The notes below the pieces were generated by a model. The model made no database searches. It worked only from the letters and a program-made list of their open reading frames with translations, and was not told the DNA's origin. Source: an uncultured Bacteroides sp. (GTDB lineage Bacteria > Bacteroidota > Bacteroidia > Bacteroidales > Bacteroidaceae). Taken from it: a stretch of DNA of 32,405 nt. Position numbers and translations under genes: made by a program. Every line of letters starts with the position of its first letter. Position 1 is the stretch's first letter. Positions 26,725 through 32,405 of this stretch are shown piece by piece. The DNA lies in contig URCM01000023.1 of NCBI GenBank assembly GCA_900546355.1, forward strand, positions 1 to 32,405, in the 5' to 3' direction.

Positions 26725-27132
26725 TCAATTTTTAATTTCAATCCACGCTCCCTCTCCCCGCTCCTTGGCTTCCACAATTTTCCATTTCAACCTCTTGAGC
26801 CAAAGCCGCGAGTCCGACAACGTACCTTTGCCCGTACTCTCGCCCACGAGGATACACCCCGCCGTATCCTTCGCCGTGTTCCCCGCATGGATGCGGATTC
26901 CGGTAAAGTTCGGCACGTGGAGCAAGAGCGGAAGCCACTCCTTGAACTTGGGCGAAAGGGTAATCACCACCGGATAACGCCCTGCGGGGATGGCGGTCCG
27001 CCCCGGCACCTTCCGTGCCTCGGGCTTGCGCCATGTCGGCTCCAGCGTGTGGCAGAACTTCTCCCCATCTATGCTTAACGTGCCCAACGTATAGGCTTTA
27101 TCTTTTGCGATTCTTTGTAAGGTCAATTCCAT
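26725..27132 (-). CDS. DUF5675-family protein
   Basis: The 135-residue protein has the DUF5675 features GRTAIPAGRYPVVITLSPKF, LLLHVPNFTGIRIHAGNT and DTAGCILVGES. It is small, lacks a signal peptide or membrane segment, and its biochemical role is not known. The ATG at 27130-27132 lies inside the last codons of the DUF3987 gene, giving a 35-nt overlap and indicating translational coupling; a GTG one codon upstream is less likely. It is the last gene of the minus-strand operon. The right flank of the block at 26482-26720 touches its stop. Confidence 0.8.
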   Translation of the reverse strand: MELTLQRIAKDKAYTLGTLSIDGEKFCHTLEPTWRKPEARKVPGRTAIPAGRYPVVITLSPKFKEWLPLLLHVPNFTGIRIHAGNTAKDTAGCILVGESTGKGTLSDSRLWLKRLKWKIVEAKERGEGAWIEIKN

Positions 27133-29464
27133 CACTTCTATATTTTAGTTTTCGATAATTTTTATTTGTCATATTGTCACCGTCACCGTAACCGCTTATA
27201 TACCCCCTGTGTACCCATTGCTTTATCATCACCTTTGTCCCCTCGGCGTTCATCCCCTCGCTTTGGCGCACACGGATAGCGTCTTGCAGGGTAAAATCAT
27301 CGGGCAAAAGTTCCAACAAGTTATGCCGCCCTCGCCTGGGAGCCGCATCCGTATCGGCGTTCATCGCCTCCCAAATCGCATCCCCGAAAAACTCCATCTT
27401 GCACCACATATCATAATGGAACGACCAGCGGATGAAATCCTCAATGCTTTTATCCCACTTCTCCCCATTCGCCACGTAAAGCACGCACGCCTTCAGGTAA
27501 GCAATCACATTCGCGCGGAAGCTCAAATTTTCGTACACCCTGCTTTGCGAGAGGCGGGCGAACTCGGCATTCTCCTCCCGCATCTTTTGGGCGAGCTTGA
27601 AAGCCTGAGGGCACTCCACCAACCCCGTAGCCCGGTTCAGGTTCTCGATGTACGGACGAAGCTCCTCATCGAAAGCCGCGTCATACGTCCCGTAAACCGG
27701 CATCTCCGCCCCAATTTCCCGCTCCGGAATCGTACAAAAATTGATACGTGAGATAGGTCCGTCCGTGAGTACCCGTGAGAAATATTTCTTCCCTTTCAGG
27801 ATGGTCGTAGCCGCATTCCAATTAAACCGGATAGTCACTTTCTCCGTGATGGATTGCGTCCCCACACGGGTCTGCCCGTAGCGGTTTCCGGGGTCGAAAG
27901 CTAAACACATGATTTGGAATTGCTGGTTGCCCCGACCCGACCCACGAAGCGCGTCAAACTGGTCAATCTCGTTCAATTTCGTGTACAAGAAATGCCCTTC
28001 CGCTTCGGCGGTGCGGAGCACAAAAGCCGGATTCGTCATATCCGCGTCAATTTCCTGAATCACAAGCCCTTCCGGACGCTGTCGTTTATCCTTATTCGAC
28101 CCCTTCGAGTTCACTTCGTTCTTCCATTCCCGTTCACGCCGGAGATTCTCTTCATCACGTTTACGGATGTCCGCCATAATCCGGTTAATCGGCTCGGAGA
28201 TGCAATCCTTTCCCGCACCGGTTCCCGCCATCAACACATTCATAAGCGTTGCCTCATGCTCCACATTGTCGATGTAACGGAATCTTACCTTATGCAGATG
28301 GGTCGCCAAGGGAGGGAACACCGCATGAGCCACCGCAGGCTTGTAGATGTCGGGGGTGCGGCTCACAAGCAAGGCAATGAGTTTGGGAAGTTTTTTAGGC
28401 ATTTCCGGCAATTGACAATCTTTTTTCAATTGACAATTGACAATTGATAATTGACAATTATTTTTCCCATCCGAACGGCAATTGTCCATTGTCAATTGTC
28501 CATTGTCAATTGAACCAATCGCTTCGTGCATCATTTTCGGCATCCCGTACCATTTCGCCGAGCAAGCCGAATGAATCAGCCCCTTCATCTCCTCCTCCGA
28601 AAGTCCATATCTCGGCATAATCTGTAAAAGAAGATTCTCATCGTTATCCGTAATATACCGCAAGTGGGAAGCCAGCCGATGCAACTTGTCATTCCGCTCC
28701 CCCTGCACGGGCTCACCCCCAGCTAATGCAAACCAATGCTGGATAATATCGGCGTAAGGCACACCCTTGAATTTCAATTGACAATCTTTTTTCAATTGAC
28801 AATCTTTTTCCAATTGACAATTGACAATTGATAATTGACAATTATTTTCCCCATCCGAACGGCAATTGTTCATTGTCAATTGTCCATTGTCAATTGAAAA
28901 TAATTGTTCCTCATCAATATAAATGATATACTCTTCCGGCACCACAAACGAACTCCGTGCCAAATCCTTCACGCTCGCATCGTAATTCGCATCCCCTAAT
29001 TGCTCCGACATCCACTTCTGCGCCTGCACCAAATCCATACCCTGCGGGATGATGAAAAATAACCGCAACCCCTCGGTAGAAGGCGTAACGTGCGCCAACA
29101 CCACAAAGCGCAGCACATCCTTCATTCTCAGTTCTTCACTCTTCATTTCCCAATACCCGCGCGGGTCGGCAATGTGGTCAATGTCGTACATACTCAAGCC
29201 CGAAGGCACGGCATCCGCATTCAGTCTCCGTCCATTCTTAAACGTAGCGTGCGGAGTAAAAATAGGCAACCTTTTCTTCAGCCCCGCCTTCAAGGTTTCG
29301 TAATCTTCTTTTACCATCTCCCCGCGGCGCACCTTCTCCAGTCCGTCCGCAATCTGGGCGCAAATGTCACTCACCAAAGGCGACCGTACCGCCTTCCAAA
29401 ACAGCTCCGGTGTGCACTCCCGCACCTCCCGGCACCTAACGTTATTTGATATTCCAAAACTCAT
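27098..29464 (-). CDS. BT4734-like/VirE_N and DUF3987 protein (primase/helicase-like), carrying two in-frame repeat insertions
   Basis: The 788-residue protein has a BT4734-like/VirE_N N-terminal region (about 1-185, with YDIDHI and LRLFFIIP as in primase-like folds). A short primase-C-terminal-like helical region follows (about 235-315), then a DUF3987 ATPase-like domain (about 355-640) with the Walker A motif GTGAGK at 414-419. Two insertions of 41 and 35 residues, at about 190-230 and 318-352, consist of NCQL/SDG repeats encoded by palindromic DNA and separate the domains. The family is frequent in Bacteroidales islands; a role in DNA replication or mobilisation is inferred. The ATG at 29462-29464 starts the recognisable domain; the upstream frame to 29587 is translated intergenic repeat. 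Confidence 0.85.
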   Translation of the reverse strand: MSFGISNNVRCREVRECTPELFWKAVRSPLVSDICAQIADGLEKVRRGEMVKEDYETLKAGLKKRLPIFTPHATFKNGRRLNADAVPSGLSMYDIDHIADPRGYWEMKSEELRMKDVLRFVVLAHVTPSTEGLRLFFIIPQGMDLVQAQKWMSEQLGDANYDASVKDLARSSFVVPEEYIIYIDEEQLFSIDNGQLTMNNCRSDGENNCQLSIVNCQLEKDCQLKKDCQLKFKGVPYADIIQHWFALAGGEPVQGERNDKLHRLASHLRYITDNDENLLLQIMPRYGLSEEEMKGLIHSACSAKWYGMPKMMHEAIGSIDNGQLTMDNCRSDGKNNCQLSIVNCQLKKDCQLPEMPKKLPKLIALLVSRTPDIYKPAVAHAVFPPLATHLHKVRFRYIDNVEHEATLMNVLMAGTGAGKDCISEPINRIMADIRKRDEENLRREREWKNEVNSKGSNKDKRQRPEGLVIQEIDADMTNPAFVLRTAEAEGHFLYTKLNEIDQFDALRGSGRGNQQFQIMCLAFDPGNRYGQTRVGTQSITEKVTIRFNWNAATTILKGKKYFSRVLTDGPISRINFCTIPEREIGAEMPVYGTYDAAFDEELRPYIENLNRATGLVECPQAFKLAQKMREENAEFARLSQSRVYENLSFRANVIAYLKACVLYVANGEKWDKSIEDFIRWSFHYDMWCKMEFFGDAIWEAMNADTDAAPRRGRHNLLELLPDDFTLQDAIRVRQSEGMNAEGTKVMIKQWVHRGYISGYGDGDNMTNKNYRKLKYRSDGIDLTKNRKR
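28409..28513 (-). repeat. In-frame CAATTG-type palindromic repeat, copy A (105 bp)
   Basis: The insertion is made of CAATTGACAATTG-like words on both sides of the core CATCCGAACGG. The length is 35 codons, so the reading frame is kept. It adds residues such as DNCRSDGKNNCQLSIVNCQL to the linker just before the DUF3987 ATPase domain. Confidence 0.85.
28775..28897 (-). repeat. In-frame CAATTG-type palindromic repeat, copy B (123 bp)
   Basis: This is nearly the same sequence as copy A plus one additional 18-bp unit (CAATTGACAATCTTTTTT-like). The length is 41 codons, again preserving the frame. It lies in the linker between the VirE_N-like region and the primase-C-terminal-like region. Both copies have the same orientation. 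Confidence 0.85.
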
Positions 29465-29485
29465 AATTGTGTATGTTTTATTTTT

Positions 29486-29585
29486 GAACACAGAGACACA
29501 GAGGCACAGAGATTTTATTTTTTTGAGAAGACAAAGTTCACAAAGAATAAAATTTATTCCTCTGTGTCTCCGTGTCTCTGTGTTC
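29486..29585. repeat. Intergenic CACAGAG palindrome, copy 1
   Basis: A 100-bp imperfect inverted repeat with arms GAACACAGAGACACAGAGG and its complement-like CTCCGTGTCTCTGTGTTC. It fills the spacer between the DUF3987 gene and the next upstream gene of the operon and would form a long hairpin in the mRNA. It is almost identical to 29937-30037. Confidence 0.88.
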
Positions 29586-29599
29586 AATTAAAAAAGAAA

Positions 29600-29917
29600 T
29601 CAGTATCCGAAAGCATCATCATACATGCCTTCCACGAAAGCACTCGCCTCCCGACTCTCGTCCTCAATCACCTGCGAGGGAATCACGTCCACCTCGTCCA
29701 GCCCGATGCGCAAGGTCAAACGCACCTGCGTGTCGCCCACCGATGCCCGACCGTGGCGCAGCTTGATGGACTTCGTTCCCGGACGTGACCCGCTCTTGCG
29801 GTGTTCCGAAAAATTACCTTCCGTCGGGTTAATTAACCCGATAGTTCCCTGAATGCGGCTTCCCGAAGAAACCAAGCGTTGATACGCTGAATCTGAAATT
29901 TGTAATGTAATATTCAT
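29600..29917 (-). CDS. Conserved-looking small hypothetical protein
   Basis: The 105-residue protein starts at the ATG at 29915-29917 (MNITLQISDSAYQRL); the longer frame to 29950 runs into the neighbouring palindrome. It has no signal or membrane segment. The sequence is polar and basic in the middle (HRKSGSRPGTKSIKLRHGRAS) and acidic at the end (EDESREASAFVEGMYDDAFGY), which might suit nucleic-acid contact, but no family is recognised. It lies in the minus-strand operon between the 93-residue protein and the DUF3987 gene and is separated from both by palindromic spacers. Confidence 0.65.
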   Translation of the reverse strand: MNITLQISDSAYQRLVSSGSRIQGTIGLINPTEGNFSEHRKSGSRPGTKSIKLRHGRASVGDTQVRLTLRIGLDEVDVIPSQVIEDESREASAFVEGMYDDAFGY

Positions 29918-29936
29918 GATGTGTATGTTAAAAAAT

Positions 29937-30037
29937 GAACACAGAGACACAGAGGCACAGAGATTTTATTTTTTTGAGAAGACAAAGTCCACAAAGAATG
30001 AAAAATATTTCCTCTGTGTCTCCGTGTCTCTGTGTTC
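29937..30037. repeat. Intergenic CACAGAG palindrome, copy 2
   Basis: The element is a close copy of 29486-29585 in the same orientation, differing by a few bases in the loop. It occupies the spacer between the 93-residue and 105-residue genes. Both copies lie just upstream of a start codon in the operon's direction of reading. Confidence 0.88.
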
Positions 30038-30044
30038 AATTAAA

Positions 30045-30326
30045 TTAAATAAGTTTCGTAATCGTAATCTGATTATCATACCGCGTCACGCCGTTCTTGT
30101 CTTGAAACGAACGCTGCTTGATGTAGCCCTGCATCTGATGCCACACCGTGCGGTCGTATTCTCCGCAAGCCACTGCCGTATCGCCTACCATTTCTCCGTA
30201 GAACTCGTCTATCCCGTCGCTGAGGATAAACCCGCGCGAATTGTACACCCGTTGTGTCCCGTCCTGCGCCGTATAGCTTCGTGTAGCCAACGGACGCTGC
30301 TCAATAATTGTCACAAGTTTTTCCAT
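30045..30326 (-). CDS. Small hypothetical protein, first gene of the minus-strand operon
   Basis: The 93-residue protein starts at the ATG at 30324-30326 (MEKLVTIIEQRPLATRS). It is strand-rich, without signal or membrane segment (GFILSDGIDEFYGEMVGDTA, VTRYDNQITITKLI). The size and strand pattern would be compatible with a small OB-fold nucleic-acid-binding protein, but no motif proves this and no family is recognised. Its position ahead of a primase/helicase-like gene makes a DNA-metabolism role plausible. The extra upstream codons to 30371 are translated repeat. Confidence 0.65.
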   Translation of the reverse strand: MEKLVTIIEQRPLATRSYTAQDGTQRVYNSRGFILSDGIDEFYGEMVGDTAVACGEYDRTVWHQMQGYIKQRSFQDKNGVTRYDNQITITKLI

Positions 30327-30348
30327 AATCTGTTTTTGTTTAAAAATA

Positions 30349-30478
30349 AACGCAGAGGCGCAAAAGCGCAAAGATTTTATTTTGAGAGAGCAAAGAGCGC
30401 AAGAGAATTGGCGTTTTGGCTCCGTGTCCTTATGCCTTCTCTAAAATATATTCTCTGCGCCTCTGCGTCTCTGCGTTC
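30349..30478. repeat. Diverged CGCAGAG palindrome in the operon leader
   Basis: About 130 bp with arms AAACGCAGAGGCGCAAAAGC and CTCTGCGCCTCTGCGTCTCT. This is the same design as copies 1 and 2 but with CACAGA changed to CGCAGA throughout. It lies between the minus-strand promoter and the first gene. Confidence 0.75.
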
Positions 30479-30496
30479 GGTTATTGATTACGAAGG

Positions 30497-30530
30497 CAAA
30501 GGTAAGGGAGTCGGATGGATAAAAAGTGGT
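30497..30530 (-). promoter_or_regulatory. Promoter of the minus-strand operon
   Basis: On the minus strand TACCTTTG (30504-30497) matches the Bacteroides -7 consensus exactly. A CTTTTT stretch about 16-19 nt upstream can serve as a weak -33 element. Its -33 side abuts the first GTGGTAC repeat (30526-30532). Confidence 0.6.
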
Positions 30531-30557
30531 ACGTAGGTGGTACGGCGTAGGTGGTAC
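30526..30557. promoter_or_regulatory. Three GTGGTAC direct repeats between divergent promoters (candidate operator)
   Basis: GTGGTAC occurs at 30526-30532, 30537-30543 and 30551-30557; the last two are preceded by GTAG. The start-to-start distances are 11 and 14 bp. The array lies between the minus-strand operon promoter and the plus-strand Abi promoter, a natural place for a shared regulator. The binding protein is unknown. Confidence 0.45.
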
Positions 30558-30601
30558 GGATATGGAATTGTCAAATAGTAAATAAAAAAATCTCCTATTA
30601 T

Positions 30602-30632
30602 TTTGTCATGTAAAAAAAACATTCTACCTTTG
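30602..30632 (+). promoter_or_regulatory. Promoter of the Abi-family remnant
   Basis: TTTG at 30602-30605, a 19-nt spacer and TACCTTTG at 30625-30632 form a full match to the Bacteroides promoter. Transcription would start near 30638-30642, about 60 nt before the gene. Confidence 0.75.
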
Positions 30633-30642
30633 TAATCAATAT

Positions 30643-30685
30643 GACCTCCCACGCTTCCCGTCAGACCAGCGCACCCCGGGAGGTC
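30643..30685 (+). promoter_or_regulatory. Leader hairpin in the Abi 5' untranslated region
   Basis: An 8-bp inverted repeat, GACCTCCC at 30643-30650 and GGGAGGTC at 30678-30685, frames a 27-nt segment right after the promoter. The hairpin ends 17 nt before the ATG at 30703, so it could mask or expose the translation start. Confidence 0.5.
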
Positions 30686-30702
30686 TTAGAGTTTTTATGC
30701 TT

Positions 30703-31073
30703 ATGGAATACACGAAAAAACCGTTGTCACTAAACGAGCAGGTAGAAAAACTTGCCGGACGCGGGCTTATTATAGATGATGAAGGACTGGCGGAACGGTA
30801 TTTGTCGAATATCAGTTATTACCGCTTGCGCGCCTATACATTCCCTTTTCAGGAAAACGAAGATGAGACAGGCAGACCATCCGTGGCATCCGTTCCAACA
30901 AGTTGTTTGCCGTGTTTTGCTGCATTAAATATATTTCAGACATCATCAGCCCCGGTAGCGGCTTGAAAAGAAATTTTCTTTCGATTCTTGGTGACGGCGG
31001 CCAGCTTCTTAGCCTGAAAGACATGGGGTTTCCCGCCAACTGGAAATATCTTGACGTTTGGAGAGACAGGTGA
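30703..31073 (+). pseudogene. Abi-family (Abi_2/AbiD-F type) gene with internal deletion
   Basis: The first about 50 codons encode a typical Abi_2 N-terminus (KPLSLNEQVEKLAGRGLIID, LAERYLSNISYYRLRAYTFPF). From about 30862 the family C-terminus appears in the +2 frame: RQTIRGIRSNKLFAVFCCIK, SPGSGLKRNFLSIL and LKDMGFPANWK, ending at TGA 31071-31073. Abi_2 proteins are usually about 300 residues, so roughly 500-600 bp of the middle are missing and the join is out of frame. The open frame itself stops at 30966 after unrelated residues. Such proteins are associated with abortive infection against phage; this copy should be inactive. ATG 30703 or 30697 may be the old start. Confidence 0.8.
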
Positions 31074-31089
31074 CCTTAAATTTTTTATT

Positions 31090-31533
31090 TCACATCAGCA
31101 CCCCCTTCAGCCGTTCCTGGAAAGCGAGCGTCTTGTTTTTGTCGAGGGCTTTGTTGAACGCGGCACGCAGCGTTTCGGGCTTCACGCCCCATAGCGAGCC
31201 GAAGGCCTGCCAGCGGGCTTCTATGCCCAGCCGCTCGGCAAGGTACTCAGCCAGCACGCCCCGCTCGGCGAGCGAGAGGCCTTGGGGCTGCCAGCGCGCG
31301 TCGGTCAAGCCCGCCTCCACGAGCCGCCCCAGCACGCGCGCCGCTCCCTCCGAGGTGAAGGCTTCGGGCAAGGACTGTGCCGCGCCGTCCGTGGGTGCTT
31401 CCGACGCCTCCGCCGCACACGGCGCGCCTGCGTTTAGTTCCTGCTTCTGGGCGTTCAGTTCGCCGCCCGATATGTATTGCGTCACGTTCCCGAATACCGA
31501 GCCGATGACCGTTGTGATGTGTACCGTTTCCAT
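31090..31533 (-). CDS. GC-rich hypothetical protein of 147 residues
   Basis: The protein starts METVHITTVIGSVFGNVTQYI. It has an Ala/Glu-rich linker (about 30-58) and ends with a helical domain (about 60-147) with regular W and L positions: LTDARWQPQGLSLAERGVLAEYLAERL, WQAFGSLWGVKPETLRAAFNKAL. Similar small proteins are, to my recollection, common in Bacteroidales accessory regions, but the function is unknown. It begins 15 nt after the coiled-coil gene and is probably co-transcribed with it. Its GC content is clearly higher than that of all neighbours, suggesting a separate origin. The stop lies 16 nt from the end of the convergent Abi remnant. Confidence 0.7.
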   Translation of the reverse strand: METVHITTVIGSVFGNVTQYISGGELNAQKQELNAGAPCAAEASEAPTDGAAQSLPEAFTSEGAARVLGRLVEAGLTDARWQPQGLSLAERGVLAEYLAERLGIEARWQAFGSLWGVKPETLRAAFNKALDKNKTLAFQERLKGVLM

Positions 31534-31548
31534 AATGAATCACGTGTT

Positions 31549-31770
31549 TTAGTTTGTCCTCTTTTGATATGCGTCGCCCTCTACCGTACCGTGCATCTCG
31601 TTGATATATACCTTCGAGTAGAAGCGCCGTTCCTCTTCAAGCATACGGACTCTTTCCTCAAGATCCCTTACCTGATCTTTCAAGTGGCAGACTTCTTTTT
31701 CAAGATCGGCGTTCTGTTCTACGGCAGCCTGTATGATGTTCAAATAGGAGTGGGTTAAGTTCGTGTCCAT
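31549..31770 (-). CDS. Small coiled-coil protein
   Basis: The 73-residue protein starts at the ATG at 31768-31770 (MDTNLTHSYLNIIQAAV). It is almost entirely a heptad-patterned helix between residues 18 and 50 (ADLEKEVCHLKDQVRDLEER, VRMLEEERRFYSKVY), so it probably dimerises. No catalytic features or export signal are seen. It is first in a two-gene unit with the GC-rich protein and has its own promoter at 31802-31832. The extra frame upstream to 31815 crosses the promoter and is not coding. Confidence 0.65.
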   Translation of the reverse strand: MDTNLTHSYLNIIQAAVEQNADLEKEVCHLKDQVRDLEERVRMLEEERRFYSKVYINEMHGTVEGDAYQKRTN

Positions 31771-31801
31771 GGCTGTATGCGTTTTTAGGGTTGACCAACT
31801 A

Positions 31802-31832
31802 CAAAGGTACAACACAGAAAGGCGTTTGTCAA
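31802..31832 (-). promoter_or_regulatory. Promoter of the coiled-coil gene unit
   Basis: On the minus strand TTG (31832-31830), a 20-nt spacer and TACCTTTG (31809-31802) match the Bacteroides promoter. Transcription would begin about 25 nt before the ATG. Confidence 0.7.
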
Positions 31833-32057
31833 GAAAAAACGGGAATTATTTTTAGGGTCTGTTCAATTTTTTTGTAAAGTCCATATTATCAGGCCTCTTT
31901 CGGGCAAAATTTAGAAACGGTTTGTATTATGCATTTGTTCACCACAGAGGACACAGAGGCACACAGAGGAAATCTTTTATTTTGCGATTCTTCGATTTTA
32001 CGAAGCACGTTTACCGGGATGGTAGATTGTAAATTATCAAATCGTAAATTGTAAATA
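31833..32057. other. AT-rich intergenic region with a half repeat
   Basis: No gene is seen. A half copy of the CACAGAG repeat without its complement arm lies at about 31941-31966. Short TTGTAAATTAT-like words recur around 32026-32058. A 60-codon minus-strand open frame here is repeat-derived. Confidence 0.4.
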
Positions 32058-32217
32058 ATGAATGTCCGCAAAATGCCAATAGCACACAGAAAACACAGAA
32101 ACGCACAGATTTACACAGATTAATTTTAGGCTGCGCTATGTCTGCATAGAAAATAAAAAATCTGTATTCCTCTGTGACTTCTGTGTCATCTGTGTGCTAT
32201 GGGAAAATGCGGATATT
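32058..32217. repeat. Right palindromic repeat block, inner unit
   Basis: This is a long imperfect palindrome of about 160 bp. The outer arms ATGAATGTCCGCAAAATGCC and GGGAAAATGCGGATATTCAT are near reverse complements, and inside them are CACAGA and TCTGTG words. The interior from 32106 to 32151 is the reverse complement of about 26640-26685. Confidence 0.8.
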
Positions 32218-32335
32218 CATATTGTAAATAATAGAGATGCACCCGCCTGCCCCGCGCGGCGCGGCTATCTGTTTTCACGCCCGCATTTGTATTGCATGGG
32301 ATATGCATATATTAAGTAACTAATCAAAATTATCT
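32218..32335. other. Spacer between right-hand repeat units
   Basis: About 118 bases contain a short GC-rich patch (CCCGCGCGGCGCGG near 32250) in AT-rich surroundings. There is no gene and no clear signal. The left repeat block has only about 12 bases at the corresponding place. Confidence 0.3.
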
Positions 32336-32405
32336 TATAGCACACAGATGACACAGATGAGACTGATTTACACAGATTATTTTTAAAATAATATCTGTGG
32401 TCATC
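32336..32405. repeat. Right palindromic repeat block, outer unit (cut by the window edge)
   Basis: The 70 bases to the window end are the reverse complement of 26511-26580 with only minor differences, one in the central T/A run and one at the end. The unit continues beyond the window. Confidence 0.88.

Noticed and set aside
26461..27078. 205-codon plus-strand open frame
   Set aside because: The first half is translated repeat and the second half is antisense to the DUF5675 gene.
28409..28897. Possible CRISPR-like array from repeated CAATTGACAATTG words
   Set aside because: There are no unique spacers of constant length, the words overlap and form palindromes, and the segment lies in frame in a gene.
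29465..29587. 41-codon N-terminal extension of the DUF3987 protein
   Set aside because: It is a translation of the intergenic palindrome; the family domain begins at the ATG at 29464.
31889..32071. 60-codon minus-strand open frame
   Set aside because: It is composed of half-repeat and AT-rich intergenic sequence with no conserved features.
1..32405. tRNA or rRNA genes
   Set aside because: No cloverleaf-like or ribosomal sequence was noticed on either strand, so the cassette could not be tied to a tRNA attachment site.

Overview
The window looks like a chromosomal accessory region of a gut-type Bacteroidales bacterium (Bacteroides/Phocaeicola-like). The support is two SusC/SusD pairs, lipoproteins with Bacteroidales-style signal peptides, fimbrillin-like lipoproteins, a BT4734-like/DUF3987 protein, and several promoters of the Bacteroides type (TTG/TTTG, about 19-20 nt, then TAnnTTTG). 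All calls come from reading the sequence; no database search was run.

Layout. (1) About 10-1600: an IS110-family element of the IS1111 type, with a DEDD transposase on the minus strand, subterminal inverted repeats at 16-24 and 1583-1591, and a 430-nt structured non-coding right end that probably encodes the guide (bridge/seek) RNA. (2) 1707-3269: an AraC-family regulator and a membrane protein with two [4Fe-4S] motifs. (3) 3474-11873: a polysaccharide-utilisation-type locus of SusC, SusD and a TlpA-like thiol-disulfide lipoprotein on the plus strand, convergent with a GH115 family alpha-glucuronidase on the minus strand, with a hairpin terminator between them. (4) 12116-20506: a small predicted outer-membrane barrel, then a tight four-gene row of lipoproteins. 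These are an Mfa2/FimB-like protein carrying a metzincin-type zinc-protease motif, two large paralogues with an N-terminal fimbrillin-like module and a conserved Trp-rich C-terminal module, and between them a stand-alone copy of the fimbrillin-like module. This row is the best candidate for an undescribed surface system. (5) 20616-21519: an IS5-family element with two overlapping transposase frames, followed directly by a perfect 24-bp inverted repeat. (6) 21840-26439: a second SusC/SusD pair with no enzyme or regulator beside it.

(7) 26480-32405: a cassette bounded on both sides by related CACAGA/TCTGTG palindromes in inverted orientation. A minus-strand operon carries two small unknown proteins, a BT4734-like/DUF3987 protein and a DUF5675 protein. 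It diverges from an Abi-family (Abi_2) gene that is broken by an internal deletion. The shared control region has two opposed Bacteroides-type promoters and three GTGGTAC direct repeats. Two further minus-strand genes (a coiled-coil protein and a GC-rich hypothetical) have their own promoter. Palindromic repeats fill the spacers between genes of the main operon, and a different CAATTG-rich palindromic repeat has entered the DUF3987 gene twice, in frame both times.

How the parts work together: locus 3 is expected to bind and import a glucuronic-acid-substituted glycan (xylan-like is the most likely substrate), with GH115 removing the uronic acid. Locus 4 probably builds a surface structure with a proteolytic component. 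Locus 7 looks like a repeat-bounded genomic-island cassette with a lost abortive-infection gene.
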